Counted from the first letter of the stretch, positions 1-9,473 are shown. The stretch: DNA of 64,000 nt from Paenibacillus sp. 1001270B_150601_E10 (GCF_015558675.1 NZ_JADMOL010000001.1:990865-1054864), one strand, 5' to 3'. Program-made: numbers and translations. Notes: generated from the sequence alone by a model not told the origin.

Positions 1-475
1 GCGTTTGAGCTGTGACGCTTTGCACTTGACCGTATGGTTGGAAGCTTTGCGGTACGACATTGTTATGTGCGCCATGCGTTTGTGCCGTGATGCTTTGTAC
101 TTGACCATATGGTTGGAAGCTTTGCGGTACCACATTGTTATGTGCGCCATGTGTTTGTGCCGTGATGCTTTGCACCTGACCATATGGTTGGAAGCTTTGC
201 GGTACCACATTGTTATGTGCGCCATGTGTTTGTGCGGTGATGCTTTGTACTTGACCAGCTGGTGAATAATTAGAAGTCGCTGATGTGAAGCTTGGTCCAG
301 TATAGCTGAATCCGCTGCCGATATTCGACGTATAGCTTTGCGGAGTTGTGCTGAACGAGGACGCTTCTGCTCCGTATGTAGAGCCTGTGGATTGCGTGAA
401 CGAAGTCACCGCACGATTCGTTGGAAAGCCTGTTCCTTGTGATGCTTGCGAATAGAATTCTCCTGATTGTTGCAT
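1..475 (-). CDS. Tandem-repeat low-complexity protein, C-terminus beyond the window
   Basis: An open frame runs from an ATG at 475 to the left edge without a stop (at least 158 codons), so the 3' end is missing. A GGGAGG ribosome binding site lies 9 nt upstream of the ATG. The first ~75 residues are rich in Ser, Thr, Gln, Gly and Tyr. After that comes a 25-residue unit repeated at least three times, beginning QVQSITAQTHGAHNN and ending PQSFQPYG. There is no signal peptide, membrane segment or recognisable domain. Composition recalls spore-coat or surface proteins of Paenibacillaceae, but that is inference only; I do not recognise the family. Confidence 0.7.
   Translation of the reverse strand, partial: MQQSGEFYSQASQGTGFPTNRAVTSFTQSTGSTYGAEASSFSTTPQSYTSNIGSGFSYTGPSFTSATSNYSPAGQVQSITAQTHGAHNNVVPQSFQPYGQVQSITAQTHGAHNNVVPQSFQPYGQVQSITAQTHGAHNNVVPQSFQPYGQVQSVTAQT
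26..250. repeat. 75-bp direct tandem repeats (three full units, partial copies on both sides)
   Basis: The sequence beginning TTGACC or CTGACC recurs at 26, 101, 176 and 251, exactly 75 bp apart, with only a few substitutions between copies. The period is a multiple of three, so copy-number change would keep the reading frame of the minus-strand gene. The array may continue outside the window. Confidence 0.95.
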
Positions 476-690
476 GGGTATATTCCTCCCTAGATCGCTT
501 AAGGTTATCCATCTGAGCAGTCCTACTCAGCTGACAAACTTATTATTCTTCCAACCTCAGGAATATTATGCATCTATTTATCTTCTTTAAAAGAATTGTA
601 AGTCAGTGATAACCATTGTAAAATAATCGGATATGCATTTCTCCAAAATATGAGCATATTAAGCATTTATTAAGGAAAGGGAGAGGATCC

Positions 691-1503
691 ATGTTTGAAT
701 GGAGCAACATATGGCGAGGGATGATGATTGGCACGGCTGACTTGATCCCTGGCATTAGCGGAGGTACGATCGCTGTTATTTTAGGATTCTACGACCGTTT
801 AATACAAGCTATTAGCGGGTTTTTCAGTAAGGATTGGAAGAAACATCTTGGCTTTCTAATTCCGCTAGGCATTGGCGTCGTATCCGCCTTACTTATTCTA
901 AGTCGGGTTATGAAATGGCTGCTTGCGAATCATGAACAGCCGACATACTTCTTTTTTATCGGACTCATCTTAGGAATTATTCCTTATCTCTATAAAACAG
1001 CAGGCGTAAAGCAAAACTTTGGAGTCCTTCATTACGTTCTATTCGTCTTTGCCACGATTGCAATTGCATTAACAGGCCTGCTTGTCCCAGCCGATGCACA
1101 CAGCCATGTAGCGGTTGATCTGACCTTTATGTATGGCTTAGGTTTGTTTGGCGCAGGGGCGCTTGCCAGTATGGCCATGCTTCTACCTGGGATCAGCGGC
1201 TCCTTTGTGCTCCTATTAATCGGTGTATACCCAGTCGCAATTGAAGCACTGTCTACGTTCAATCTGCCGCTTATCGCCATTATCGGCAGCGGTGTTATCT
1301 TTGGATTCGTTCTTAGCAGCAAGCTCATTAAGCATTTGCTTGCCACACATCCTAGTATCATGTATGCAATCATTATCGGAATGGTTGTCGGTTCCCTTTA
1401 TGTCATCTTCCCTGGATTACCGTCAGGGTTCGCAGCCATTGCCATTAGTTTATTGGCTATGGTGCTTGGTTTATTTTGTTCTCTTAAGCTCGGGAGCAAA
1501 TAG
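691..1503 (+). CDS. DUF368 family membrane protein (PopT-like undecaprenyl-phosphate translocase)
   Basis: 270-residue polytopic membrane protein opening with the family signature GTADLIPGISGGTIA and carrying a second copy-like motif, LLPGISGSFVLLL, near residue 165, as expected for DUF368. An AGGGAGAGG ribosome binding site precedes the ATG. Members of this family were recently shown to return the lipid carrier undecaprenyl phosphate across the cytoplasmic membrane (PopT). That function is family knowledge, not visible here. The gene stands alone between the divergent repeat protein and the convergent prkA. Full length, no defects. Confidence 0.85.
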   Translation: MFEWSNIWRGMMIGTADLIPGISGGTIAVILGFYDRLIQAISGFFSKDWKKHLGFLIPLGIGVVSALLILSRVMKWLLANHEQPTYFFFIGLILGIIPYLYKTAGVKQNFGVLHYVLFVFATIAIALTGLLVPADAHSHVAVDLTFMYGLGLFGAGALASMAMLLPGISGSFVLLLIGVYPVAIEALSTFNLPLIAIIGSGVIFGFVLSSKLIKHLLATHPSIMYAIIIGMVVGSLYVIFPGLPSGFAAIAISLLAMVLGLFCSLKLGSK

Positions 1504-1582
1504 GAGAAAGCATGCACGCACGAACACACATGACAGGCGGAAGCTATTCACTCTTAGATGGTCATTTTGCCTATTAAGCAAA

Positions 1583-1626
1583 AAGGTGTCCTCTGCCACG
1601 ATACATTTCGTGACAAGGGACACCTT
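1583..1626. terminator. Bidirectional terminator between the DUF368 gene and prkA
   Basis: A 9-bp stem (1583-1591 with 1618-1626) encloses a second stem CACG/CGTG. It is preceded by A-residues and followed by CTTATTTTT, so it can serve both converging genes. Confidence 0.75.
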
Positions 1627-1645
1627 CTTATTTTTCGCAGGATTG

Positions 1646-3541
1646 TTATCTGTTCAATAAGCTTCCTACATATCGCAGCAGTTCATTAGCGCACACCGGG
1701 CAGTATCCGTGTTCATCTATCAAGCGCGCCGTTACTTCATTGATTCGCTTCAGTTGATTCTCATCCGGCGTTTTTGTGGAGGTCGTGATCTTTACAATGT
1801 CCTTCAGATCTGCAAACAGCTTCTTCTCTACTGCCTCGCGCAGCCGATCATGACTCAAATAATCGAACTTCCGGCCTTTGCGTGAATAGGAGGACAGACG
1901 AATCAAGATTTCTTCACGAAACGCCTTCTTCGCGTTCTCGGAGACTCCGATCTGCTCTTCAATCGAACGCATCAAGCGCTCATCTGGATCCATCTCCTCG
2001 TCAGTAAGCGGATCGCGGATCTTTTTCCAATTGCAGAAGGCTTCTATGTTATCCAAATAGTTCTCAAACAGCGTCTTTGCCGACTCTTCAAAGGAATAGA
2101 CGAACGCCTTCTGCACTTCCTTCTTCGCCAGGCCGTCGAACTCTTTTCTGGCTACCGAAATATAGTTCAAATAGCGCTCCCGCTCCTCCTTTGTTATCGA
2201 CGCATGCTGATCCAACCCGTCCTTCAGCGCTCTCAGCACATCTAGTGCGTTAATGCACTGAAGGTTCTGCTTAATCAAAGCACTGGAGATCCGGTTAATG
2301 ACATATCTTGGATCAATCCCTGACATGCCTTCCTCTGTAAATTCATTCTGCATTTCCTTCAGATCATTATCTTTATAGCCTTCTACCTCTTCGCCATCAT
2401 ACATTCTCATTTTCTTGACAAGGTCCATACCCTGCTTCTTCGACTCTTTCAATCGCGTCAGTATCGAGAAGATGGCAGATGCCCTTAGCGCGTGCGGTGC
2501 AATATGGACATGCTTCATGTCGCTTTGCTCGATCAGCTTGCTGTAGATCTTCTCCTCTTCCGATACCTTAAGATTGTAAGGAATCGGCATAACGATCATC
2601 CGAGATTGGAGTGCTTCATTTTTCTTATTGGAAATGAAGGCTTTGTACTCGGATTCGTTGGTATGTGCCACGATGAGTTCATCAGCTGAAATGAGCGCAA
2701 ACCGCCCTGCCTTGAAGTTGCCCTCCTGTGTCAGGGACAATAGATTCCATAGAAACTTCTCATCGCACTTCAGCATCTCCTGGAATTCCATCAAGCCACG
2801 GTTCGCTTTATTTAATTCTCCATCGAATCGGTACGCTCTTGGATCGGATTCCGAGCCGTATTCGGTTATGGTGGAGAAATCAATGCTTCCTGTTAGGTCT
2901 GCAATATCCTGCGACTTCGGATCAGAAGGGCTGAACGTCCCAATTCCGATACGGTTCTCTTCGGAGATAAGCACTCTTTCCACCTGCACCTGCTCGATAT
3001 CTCCGTTATATTCCGTTCGAAGCCTCATCTGGCATGAAGGGCAAAGATTGCCTTCGATGCGAACACCCAGTTCCTTTTCCACTTCAGCACGAAGCTCATT
3101 TGGAATCAGATGCAGCGGCTCTTCGTGCATGGGGCAGCCCTTAATCGCGTATACCGCCCCACGCTCTGAACGAGCAAATTGCTCAAGCCCTCTTTTTAGC
3201 ATCGTTACGATTGTGGACTTCCCTCCGCTTACAGGACCCATCAACAGCAGGATCCGTTTACGGACATCGAGACGCTTCGCCGCAGAGTGAAAGTATTCTT
3301 CTACCAGCTTCTCAATAGCACGATCAAGGCCAAAAATTTCTTTCTCAAAAAACTTATATCTAACCTGGCCATCGACTTCCTCGAGACCATGCGACGCAAT
3401 CATCTCATACACTCTTGCATGAGCGGTCATGGCCGGAGAAGGGTCTCTTCTTAGCAGATCGACGTACTCCTTGAACGTCCCCGTCCAAGTTAAGCGTTCA
3501 CTCTCGGCGCGGTGCTCTGCAATCCGTTTGAATATGTCCAT
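1646..3541 (-). CDS. prkA: PrkA family serine protein kinase
   Basis: 631 residues, the size of B. subtilis PrkA. The ATG at 3541 (MDIFKRIAEH) is chosen because GGAGGT lies just upstream; a longer frame to 3577 adds 12 unconserved residues. The N-terminal AAA-like domain carries the P-loop GPVSGGKST around residue 110; the C-terminal half is the PrkA kinase-type region. PrkA is a sporulation-associated ATPase/kinase, in B. subtilis transcribed in the mother cell. Its usual neighbours yhbH and spoVR are not adjacent here. The function assignment is by family; whether it acts as kinase or AAA protease is debated. Confidence 0.93.
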   Translation of the reverse strand: MDIFKRIAEHRAESERLTWTGTFKEYVDLLRRDPSPAMTAHARVYEMIASHGLEEVDGQVRYKFFEKEIFGLDRAIEKLVEEYFHSAAKRLDVRKRILLLMGPVSGGKSTIVTMLKRGLEQFARSERGAVYAIKGCPMHEEPLHLIPNELRAEVEKELGVRIEGNLCPSCQMRLRTEYNGDIEQVQVERVLISEENRIGIGTFSPSDPKSQDIADLTGSIDFSTITEYGSESDPRAYRFDGELNKANRGLMEFQEMLKCDEKFLWNLLSLTQEGNFKAGRFALISADELIVAHTNESEYKAFISNKKNEALQSRMIVMPIPYNLKVSEEEKIYSKLIEQSDMKHVHIAPHALRASAIFSILTRLKESKKQGMDLVKKMRMYDGEEVEGYKDNDLKEMQNEFTEEGMSGIDPRYVINRISSALIKQNLQCINALDVLRALKDGLDQHASITKEERERYLNYISVARKEFDGLAKKEVQKAFVYSFEESAKTLFENYLDNIEAFCNWKKIRDPLTDEEMDPDERLMRSIEEQIGVSENAKKAFREEILIRLSSYSRKGRKFDYLSHDRLREAVEKKLFADLKDIVKITTSTKTPDENQLKRINEVTARLIDEHGYCPVCANELLRYVGSLLNR

Positions 3542-3626
3542 CCCTCTTACCTCCAATGCTCCCGATTTGCAACACAACCTCCATCGCCGTCATTTCTATT
3601 TGTATATTCATGTTGTTGATTACCTA

Positions 3627-3656
3627 ACGGTCACAAGAACGGGTTCGTGTGACCGT
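3627..3656. promoter_or_regulatory. 30-bp near-perfect palindrome upstream of prkA
   Basis: ACGGTCACA (3627-3635) is mirrored by TGTGACCGT (3648-3656), and the interior GAAC/GTTC also pairs around a GG centre, leaving a single mismatched pair. It lies 86-115 nt before the prkA start in the divergent region shared with the DUF2161 gene. No T-run follows on either strand, so it reads as an operator or an RNA hairpin rather than a terminator. Confidence 0.6.
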
Positions 3657-3774
3657 CTAGCAAATTTAGTGTATTACATACCTATGCGGCCGCATTGGAA
3701 TAGTTTCACGAAATTTGTAGGACACCCCTCAATAAAACTGCAGCTGATAATCGGTCATTCCCCCGCTTTCTGCG

Positions 3775-3783
3775 TGCTATAAT
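3775..3783 (+). promoter_or_regulatory. Extended -10 promoter for the DUF2161 gene
   Basis: TGCTATAAT (TGn plus TATAAT at 3778-3783) sits ~70 nt before the ATG at 3855. No convincing -35 hexamer is visible. Confidence 0.55.
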
Positions 3784-3854
3784 GAGAGGGATTGATGGAT
3801 TCAGGATTTGGCGGATGATGCTTAGCAGGTTCATTCGCAAGAAAGAGGTTACAT

Positions 3855-4667
3855 ATGGCGAACAAAGATGGAATGACAACGAAAAAAGCCCCCAAGGCAA
3901 GAATGGAGACCGATTTATATCCACCCATCAAACAGTATTGGGAGGAACGGGGGTATGAGGTGCGGGGAGAAGTTAAGCATTGTGATCTCGTGGCGATCCA
4001 CCCCTCCTCGCCAGAGGTTCCCGTCATTATAGAATTGAAAGCTTCCATAAACTTAACGTTGATTCTTCAAGGTCTAGAACGAATGAAGTCATCCTCTTAT
4101 GTATATATAGCAGCGGAAAAAAAGCGCGAAGGCAAACAGAGCCGAAAGCGCTGGAGGGGAATAGAGGAACTGTGCCGCAAAGTGGGACTTGGGCTTATAA
4201 CGGTAACCTTTTATACGAGAAAGAAGCCATTTGTTGAGATTCACTGTGTCCCAGCAGCAGAGACTCTGTCAGAACAGCAGGATCAGCATGCTTTAAGCTA
4301 TGCACCCGTAAGCAATCCAAACAAGACGAGACAAGCAAGGCTCATCCAAGAATTCAGCGGGAGAAGCGGTGATTACAATGTTGGCGGCAGCACCAAGCGC
4401 CCTCTTGTTACCGCTTATCGGGAACGTGCGCTTCGAGTGGCTGAGTCGCTTAGTCAAGGTTGCAGCCGTCCTGTTCAAGCGAAGAATGCAAGCGGTGTTG
4501 GCGATGCCGCACAAATTCTAAGACATAATTACTATGGATGGTTCAAACGCATCGAACGCGGAACCTATGCGCTGACAGAAGCCGGGACGCACGCCCTGGA
4601 ACACTATGCGGACGTGCTGAATGCCCTGCCGACTTCTGTGCAGTCATCGGATCATCAGCCATCATAA
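3855..4667 (+). CDS. DUF2161 family protein with PD-(D/E)XK nuclease fold
   Basis: 270 residues with an AAGAGGT ribosome binding site. Residues ~18-75 show a PD-(D/E)XK pattern: an N-terminal Glu helix, an Asp in CDLVAI, and IELKAS supplying the E-x-K pair. The C-terminal part (residues ~215-265) looks like a small winged-helix region (HNYYGWFKRIERGTYALTEAG). DUF2161 proteins are annotated as putative nucleases or phosphodiesterases with unknown substrate. The last 13 bp overlap the 3' end of the convergent aminotransferase gene. Its biological role is unknown. Confidence 0.75.
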   Translation: MANKDGMTTKKAPKARMETDLYPPIKQYWEERGYEVRGEVKHCDLVAIHPSSPEVPVIIELKASINLTLILQGLERMKSSSYVYIAAEKKREGKQSRKRWRGIEELCRKVGLGLITVTFYTRKKPFVEIHCVPAAETLSEQQDQHALSYAPVSNPNKTRQARLIQEFSGRSGDYNVGGSTKRPLVTAYRERALRVAESLSQGCSRPVQAKNASGVGDAAQILRHNYYGWFKRIERGTYALTEAGTHALEHYADVLNALPTSVQSSDHQPS

Positions 4668-5866
4668 CGGCCAAGGAATTCCTCGATGGCTTCGCTGAGT
4701 CGGCTCATGCCTTCATGAATAATGGCTGGCTCAGCGAAGGAGTAATTAAGGCGCATCGTATTGCGTTTAGGTACCTGCGCATAGAATGGCGCGCCAGGAA
4801 CGAAGGCCACTCCCTTTTGCACCGCGCATTTTAGGAGCGCATCAGCTTCAAGTCCTTCAGGCAGTTCTACCCAGATGAACATGCCGCCCTGTGGCGTTGT
4901 CCACTTTGCATCGCGGTAACAGCGATCTTCTCTTAGATGGGTTGCCATTGTCTCCATACGCTCTCTATAGATATGAGACAGCTTCTCAATATGCGCATCC
5001 AAAGAAAAGGTTGCCGATTGCATTAACTCGCTTAAGATGAGCTGGTCCAGTACACTGGAGTGCAAATCGCTGGACTGCTTGCCTCTTGCCATCATGGCAA
5101 GAATGCGCTTGTCGCCGACGACGAAGCCTGTTCGAAGGCCTGGAGCAACGGTCTTGCTGAAGGTGCTTGTGTAGATGACCAGCCGGTCCTGAACAGCTCC
5201 TTCGAGTGAAGCAATATTCGGAACAGGCTCGCCGCTGAAGCGAAGGTCGCCATAAGGATCGTCTTCCAAGATCAGCACCTCGTGAGCTCTACAGTGATCC
5301 AGCAAGGCTTGACGGCGTTCCACGCTCCATACGCGTCCGGTCGGGTTGCTGAACGTCGGCACGACATAAACAAACTTCGGCTGATGCGCCTTAAGCTTCT
5401 GTTCCAGATCTTCAACGATCATGCCCTCTTCATCGCTCTTTACACCGATAACTTCAGCCCCGTATAAACGGAGAACCTGCAGGCAAGCCAGATATGTAGG
5501 ATCTTCTACCAGCACGACATCGCCAGGATTGATAAGCGCCTTGGCAAATAAATCAAGCGTTTGCTGGGAACCGGAAGTAATCATAATTTCATCATGAGAT
5601 GCTTGAATGTTGCGAACACTGCTTAGTCTTTTCGCAATCTGTTCGCGAAGCGAAATCACGCCTTCTGTTAGACCATATTGCAAAGCTTGTGGCGCTTGAG
5701 AAAGGACTTTATCAGCGGCCTCGCGAATATGTTCGATCGGGAACCATTCTTCGGCAGGAAGTCCGCCAGCAAATGAAATAATAGATTGTCCTTGCGTAAG
5801 TTTCAATATATCACGGACAGCCGAACTCTCAACGGCCTGAATGCGTGATGAGAACGAATATTGCAT
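4655..5866 (-). CDS. PLP-dependent aminotransferase, Aro8/LysN-like (2-aminoadipate type)
   Basis: 403 residues, fold-type I. The PLP lysine is in TSTFSKTVAPGLRTGF, with the NPTGR and EDDPYGDL motifs upstream. Two ATGs are adjacent (5869 and 5866); AGGGGAG lies 3 and 6 nt before them, so the second is favoured. The sequence is of the stand-alone type related to the catalytic half of MocR regulators, often annotated as 2-aminoadipate or aromatic aminotransferase; substrate cannot be read from sequence. It converges with the DUF2161 gene, overlapping it by 13 bp. Confidence 0.85.
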   Translation of the reverse strand: MQYSFSSRIQAVESSAVRDILKLTQGQSIISFAGGLPAEEWFPIEHIREAADKVLSQAPQALQYGLTEGVISLREQIAKRLSSVRNIQASHDEIMITSGSQQTLDLFAKALINPGDVVLVEDPTYLACLQVLRLYGAEVIGVKSDEEGMIVEDLEQKLKAHQPKFVYVVPTFSNPTGRVWSVERRQALLDHCRAHEVLILEDDPYGDLRFSGEPVPNIASLEGAVQDRLVIYTSTFSKTVAPGLRTGFVVGDKRILAMMARGKQSSDLHSSVLDQLILSELMQSATFSLDAHIEKLSHIYRERMETMATHLREDRCYRDAKWTTPQGGMFIWVELPEGLEADALLKCAVQKGVAFVPGAPFYAQVPKRNTMRLNYSFAEPAIIHEGMSRLSEAIEEFLGRYDG

Positions 5867-6115
5867 CATGAACTCCCCTTTCCATTTCCAAGATCATACA
5901 CCCAAAACTCGCGTTCTGGCAACGAACTTCTATTACCAATTGTGCGATTATAGTCACATGTAAGCGTATACAAATTCATATTATGTTCTATGCTCTTTCT
6001 TTTTTTAATTTATCAAAGGATTCTTTGCTGATTACACCCACCCTTTCGTTCATATCATATACGTTCTTTCTATTCTGAAATGAAACAATAACTCAGGTAT
6101 TAAGGAGGGAAGCTC

Positions 6116-7789
6116 ATGTCCTTCTCAGCGTGGGATCGCAGCCAGTGGCTGAAGCAGGCTGCAGTGAAAATGCCTGATCTTGTCGTCATTGGCGGCGGCG
6201 TGACGGGAGCCGGCATCGCACTGGATGCAGCCGCAAGAGGAATGAATGTTCTGCTTGTAGATAAGCAGGACTTTGCCGCAGGCACAAGCAGCAGGTCGAC
6301 AAAGCTTATACATGGAGGATTGAGATACCTGCAGCAGGGCGATCTAAAGCTTGTTCGCGAGGTAGGACGCGAACGCGCCATCGCACATCGAAATGCGCCT
6401 CATCTCGTTCATGCTGAGCCTATGCTTATTCCGATCCGCAAGGGTGGTGCCCACAGCAAGCTCGCCATCTCGCTTGCTCTCTCCATCTATGATCGGCTGG
6501 CACAAGTCAGAAAGCAAGAGAGGCGCCGGATACTCACCGCCGATGAAGCGCTGCTGCATGAACCCTTGCTCTCCGCTGATCAACTAGTTGGAGCAGGCGC
6601 CTACTTCGAGTATCGCACAGACGATGCCCGGTTAACGATCAGCCTGTTGAAGACTGCTGTAGAAAAAGGGGCTCGTGCTGTTAATTATGCAAAAGTCGAG
6701 CGGTTTCAGTATGATCAGGAGCGCGTCAGCGGCGTCGTCATTCAGGATCTGATCACGAAGCAGTTCTATCGGATTCGGGCGCGCGCCATCGTAAATGCAG
6801 CAGGCCCTTGGGTCGATCAGCTTCGAGCTTTGGATTCTTCCAAGCACAATAAGCGCCTGCTCCTCTCGAAAGGCATTCATCTTGTCGTGTCGAGAGAGAA
6901 GCTTCCGATTAAGCAAGCAATCTATGCAGAAGCAAGCGATGGACGCATGATTTTCTCCATTCCTCGCGGGTCCATTACTTATATCGGCACCACGGATACC
7001 GCCTATACGGGCGAGAAGATCGAAGATCCTCCGATGACGATTGCTGACCGTGATTATTTGCTGCAAGCGATCCATCATATCTTTCCTACTGTTCGGATCA
7101 AGGCACAGGATGTCCTGAGTGGCTGGGCTGGACTCCGCCCGCTCATCTATGAGGAAGGCAAATCTCCTTCTGAATGCTCAAGAAAGGATGAGATCTTCGT
7201 CTCTCCAAGCGGACTTATTACCATAGCAGGAGGGAAGCTCACAGGATATCGGAAAATGTCGGAGCGAACCGTCGATCGGGTTGCTCGGCTGCTTCATCGC
7301 AAGACAGGAAAAAGCTACCCAGCGAGCACAACGGTCCATATTCCTCTGACAGGTTCTATCCATGGTACAATGAAGGAATACATACTTTCCTTTCATAACA
7401 AGCTGCCATCCAACCTGTCGACATCCGTGTTCCAAGCTTGGGTGGAGCGATATGGTACAACAGCAGAGCAGCTTGTTCAATGGTATAAGGAGCAGTATGA
7501 CGAACTCATAGGGGCAAGAAATGCTGACGCCATTCATACACCGCTCACACTCGAATGGCTTGCTGAGCTTCACCATGCCGTTCATCACGAGATGGCTGTC
7601 ACCCCTGCCGACTTTATTGTCCGGCGAACAGGGCTCGTTCCTTTTGATATTAAGCATGCACAGCATATCTTAAATGGTGTATCATCAATAATGGCATCCT
7701 GGCTTCATTGGAGTACCAGGCAGACCGAACAGCATAAGCAGGAGGCGCTTCTTGCTATCCAGCACGCTACGTTATTTGAAAATGAATGA
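6116..7789 (+). CDS. glpD: Aerobic glycerol-3-phosphate dehydrogenase
   Basis: 557 residues, AAGGAGGG ribosome binding site. The N-terminal FAD-binding motif VVIGGGVTGAGIALDAAARG and the family signature RSTKLIHGGLRYL are present; the C-terminal alpha-helical cap domain is complete. The enzyme oxidises glycerol-3-phosphate to dihydroxyacetone phosphate at the membrane and feeds electrons to quinone. It precedes glpK on the same strand, the reverse of the usual Bacillus order glpF-glpK-glpD. No glpF is seen in the window. It is intact, unlike its partner glpK. Confidence 0.95.
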   Translation: MSFSAWDRSQWLKQAAVKMPDLVVIGGGVTGAGIALDAAARGMNVLLVDKQDFAAGTSSRSTKLIHGGLRYLQQGDLKLVREVGRERAIAHRNAPHLVHAEPMLIPIRKGGAHSKLAISLALSIYDRLAQVRKQERRRILTADEALLHEPLLSADQLVGAGAYFEYRTDDARLTISLLKTAVEKGARAVNYAKVERFQYDQERVSGVVIQDLITKQFYRIRARAIVNAAGPWVDQLRALDSSKHNKRLLLSKGIHLVVSREKLPIKQAIYAEASDGRMIFSIPRGSITYIGTTDTAYTGEKIEDPPMTIADRDYLLQAIHHIFPTVRIKAQDVLSGWAGLRPLIYEEGKSPSECSRKDEIFVSPSGLITIAGGKLTGYRKMSERTVDRVARLLHRKTGKSYPASTTVHIPLTGSIHGTMKEYILSFHNKLPSNLSTSVFQAWVERYGTTAEQLVQWYKEQYDELIGARNADAIHTPLTLEWLAELHHAVHHEMAVTPADFIVRRTGLVPFDIKHAQHILNGVSSIMASWLHWSTRQTEQHKQEALLAIQHATLFENE

Positions 7790-7795
7790 AGAGTC

Positions 7796-7967
7796 TATAT
7801 TAGTTGAACGAACGCGGCTCTCTCCAATACTTCACACTTCCCTTTTAACCATGCGGATAGAGCCTGTTCTGATGATGTAGAGCCGCCCCGAGGTTTATGT
7901 TCTATAGATAAGACAACGTTAGAACCATCTCCTCTGTGTTCTATAAATGCAAGGTTCAACGAATATA
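7796..7967. other. Nested inverted repeats in the glpD-glpK gap
   Basis: A 14-bp arm at 7796-7809 (TATATTAGTTGAAC) is mirrored with one mismatch at 7954-7967, and an inner 8-bp arm GCGGCTCT at 7814-7821 is mirrored perfectly at 7879-7886. The whole 196-bp gap therefore can fold as one RNA domain ending just before the glpK ribosome binding site. I see no intrinsic terminator run of T. It could be a regulatory leader or the remains of a small inverted-repeat element; no target duplication is evident. Confidence 0.6.
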
Positions 7968-7985
7968 GAAGGAGGTACCTATTGT

Positions 7986-9473
7986 ATGAGCACTTATATC
8001 CTAGCCCTTGACCAAGGCACAACAAGCTCTCGTGCGGCTCTAGTGGATAAGCAAGGCCGCATTCGGCATATGGTCCAACATGAGATTACTCAATATTATC
8101 CAGAACCAGGCTGGGTAGAGCATGATCCAATGGAGATTATCCATAGCTTAAACCAAGCGATTCAGGACTGCCTCGAACAAGCGAGCATAGAACCTAAGCA
8201 GATCGCAGCCATCGGCATTACGAATCAGCGTGAAACCACGATCCTTTGGGATACACATACGGGACAGCCGATTGGCCGTGCCATCGTGTGGCAGTCTAGA
8301 CAGTCGCAGCCCATTTGCACAGCATTAAAGGACGCAGGCCATGAGCCCTTCTTTCGAGAACGGACTGGTCTTCTGCTTGACCCCTACTTCTCAGGTACAA
8401 AGGTTCGTTATCTGCTTGACCAGCATAGCAGCATACGTGAACGCGCTTCGCATGGAGACATTCTCTTCGGTACCGTGGACAGTTGGATCATCTGGCACCT
8501 GACGAATCGCAAGAAGCACGTCACGGACCATTCAAACGCTTCACGTACATTAATGTACAATATACATACGCAAGACTGGGATGACGAGCTGCTCCGACTG
8601 CTTGATATTCCTGCTTCCATGCTGCCGAAGCTTTGAGGCAACGCTGAACTCATCGGCACCGTGCAGAATCACTCCTGTCTTCTCGATGGAACGCCTATTA
8701 CAGGAATCGCCGGGGATCAACAAGCAGCTCTATTCGGGCAGGCATGCTTTCACAGCGGCATGGCGAAGAACACCTATGGTACAGGGTGCTTTCTGCTGAT
8801 GAACACCGGTTCTACTGCTGTAGCTTCTCAGCATGGACTGCTTACCTCAGTCGGCTGGAAATTGCAAGGCCAAGTCACTTACGTGCTGGAAGGCAGCATC
8901 TTTATTGCCGGCTCAGCCGTCCAATGGCTGCGAGATGGCCTTCAGATCATACAGTCCGCTTCTGACACGGATACGATCGCAGAAGAACTTCAATCTGCGG
9001 AGGGCGTGTACGTGGTGCCTGCGTTTGTCGGACTAGGGGCACCTTATTGGGAGAGCGATGTGAGGGGAGCCATCTTTGGATTGACTCGCGGTACAGAGCG
9101 CAAGCACCTCGTAAGAGGCGTGCTGGAATCCATCGCCTATCAAACACGCGACGTCCTCACGGCAATGGAAGCAGATGCAGAGCTTTCCTTGCATACATTG
9201 AAGGTTGATGGTGGCGCAACCTCCAACCCGTTCTTAATGCAGTTCCAAAGTGACATCTTAAATGTTCCGGTAGAGCGGGCGGCACAGCATGAAACAACGG
9301 TCCTTGGAGCAGCCTATTTTGCAGGTCTTGGCGCAGGCCTATGGAGCAATTACCAAGAACTTGCTAAGCAATGGCAGGCAAGCCAGCAATATCAGCCTCG
9401 AATGCTAGAAGAGCTCCGAGATTCGCTGTATGATGGATGGAAGCGAGCCGTTCGGGCGGCAATTTCATTTTAA
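7986..9473 (+). pseudogene. glpK: Glycerol kinase gene interrupted by an in-frame TGA
   Basis: The frame from ATG 7986 (MSTYILALDQGTTSSRA, AGGAGG upstream) to the stop at 9471 covers 495 codons, matching the full length of GlpK (496 in B. subtilis). It contains one internal TGA at 8634-8636 (codon 217), after SMLPKL and before GNAELIGTV. Homology resumes immediately in the same frame, through [13 protein letters not shown] and [10 protein letters not shown] to the normal C-terminus. The simplest origin is a C-to-T change of a CGA arginine codon. No base is gained or lost. Unless suppressed or a sequencing error, only the N-terminal FGGY domain would be made and glycerol phosphorylation lost. 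Confidence 0.9.

Noticed and set aside
26-250. Repeat array as a CRISPR
   Set aside because: Units are contiguous 75-bp tandem copies without variable spacers and they encode protein.
5-265. 86-codon plus-strand frame through the 75-bp repeats
   Set aside because: It has no ribosome binding site and a Cys/Trp-rich repeat with no biological look; the minus-strand frame is longer, has GGGAGG and a plausible composition.
8634-8636. Selenocysteine or programmed readthrough in glpK
   Set aside because: GlpK has no selenocysteine members and no SECIS-like hairpin is evident directly downstream; a nonsense mutation or sequence error is simpler.
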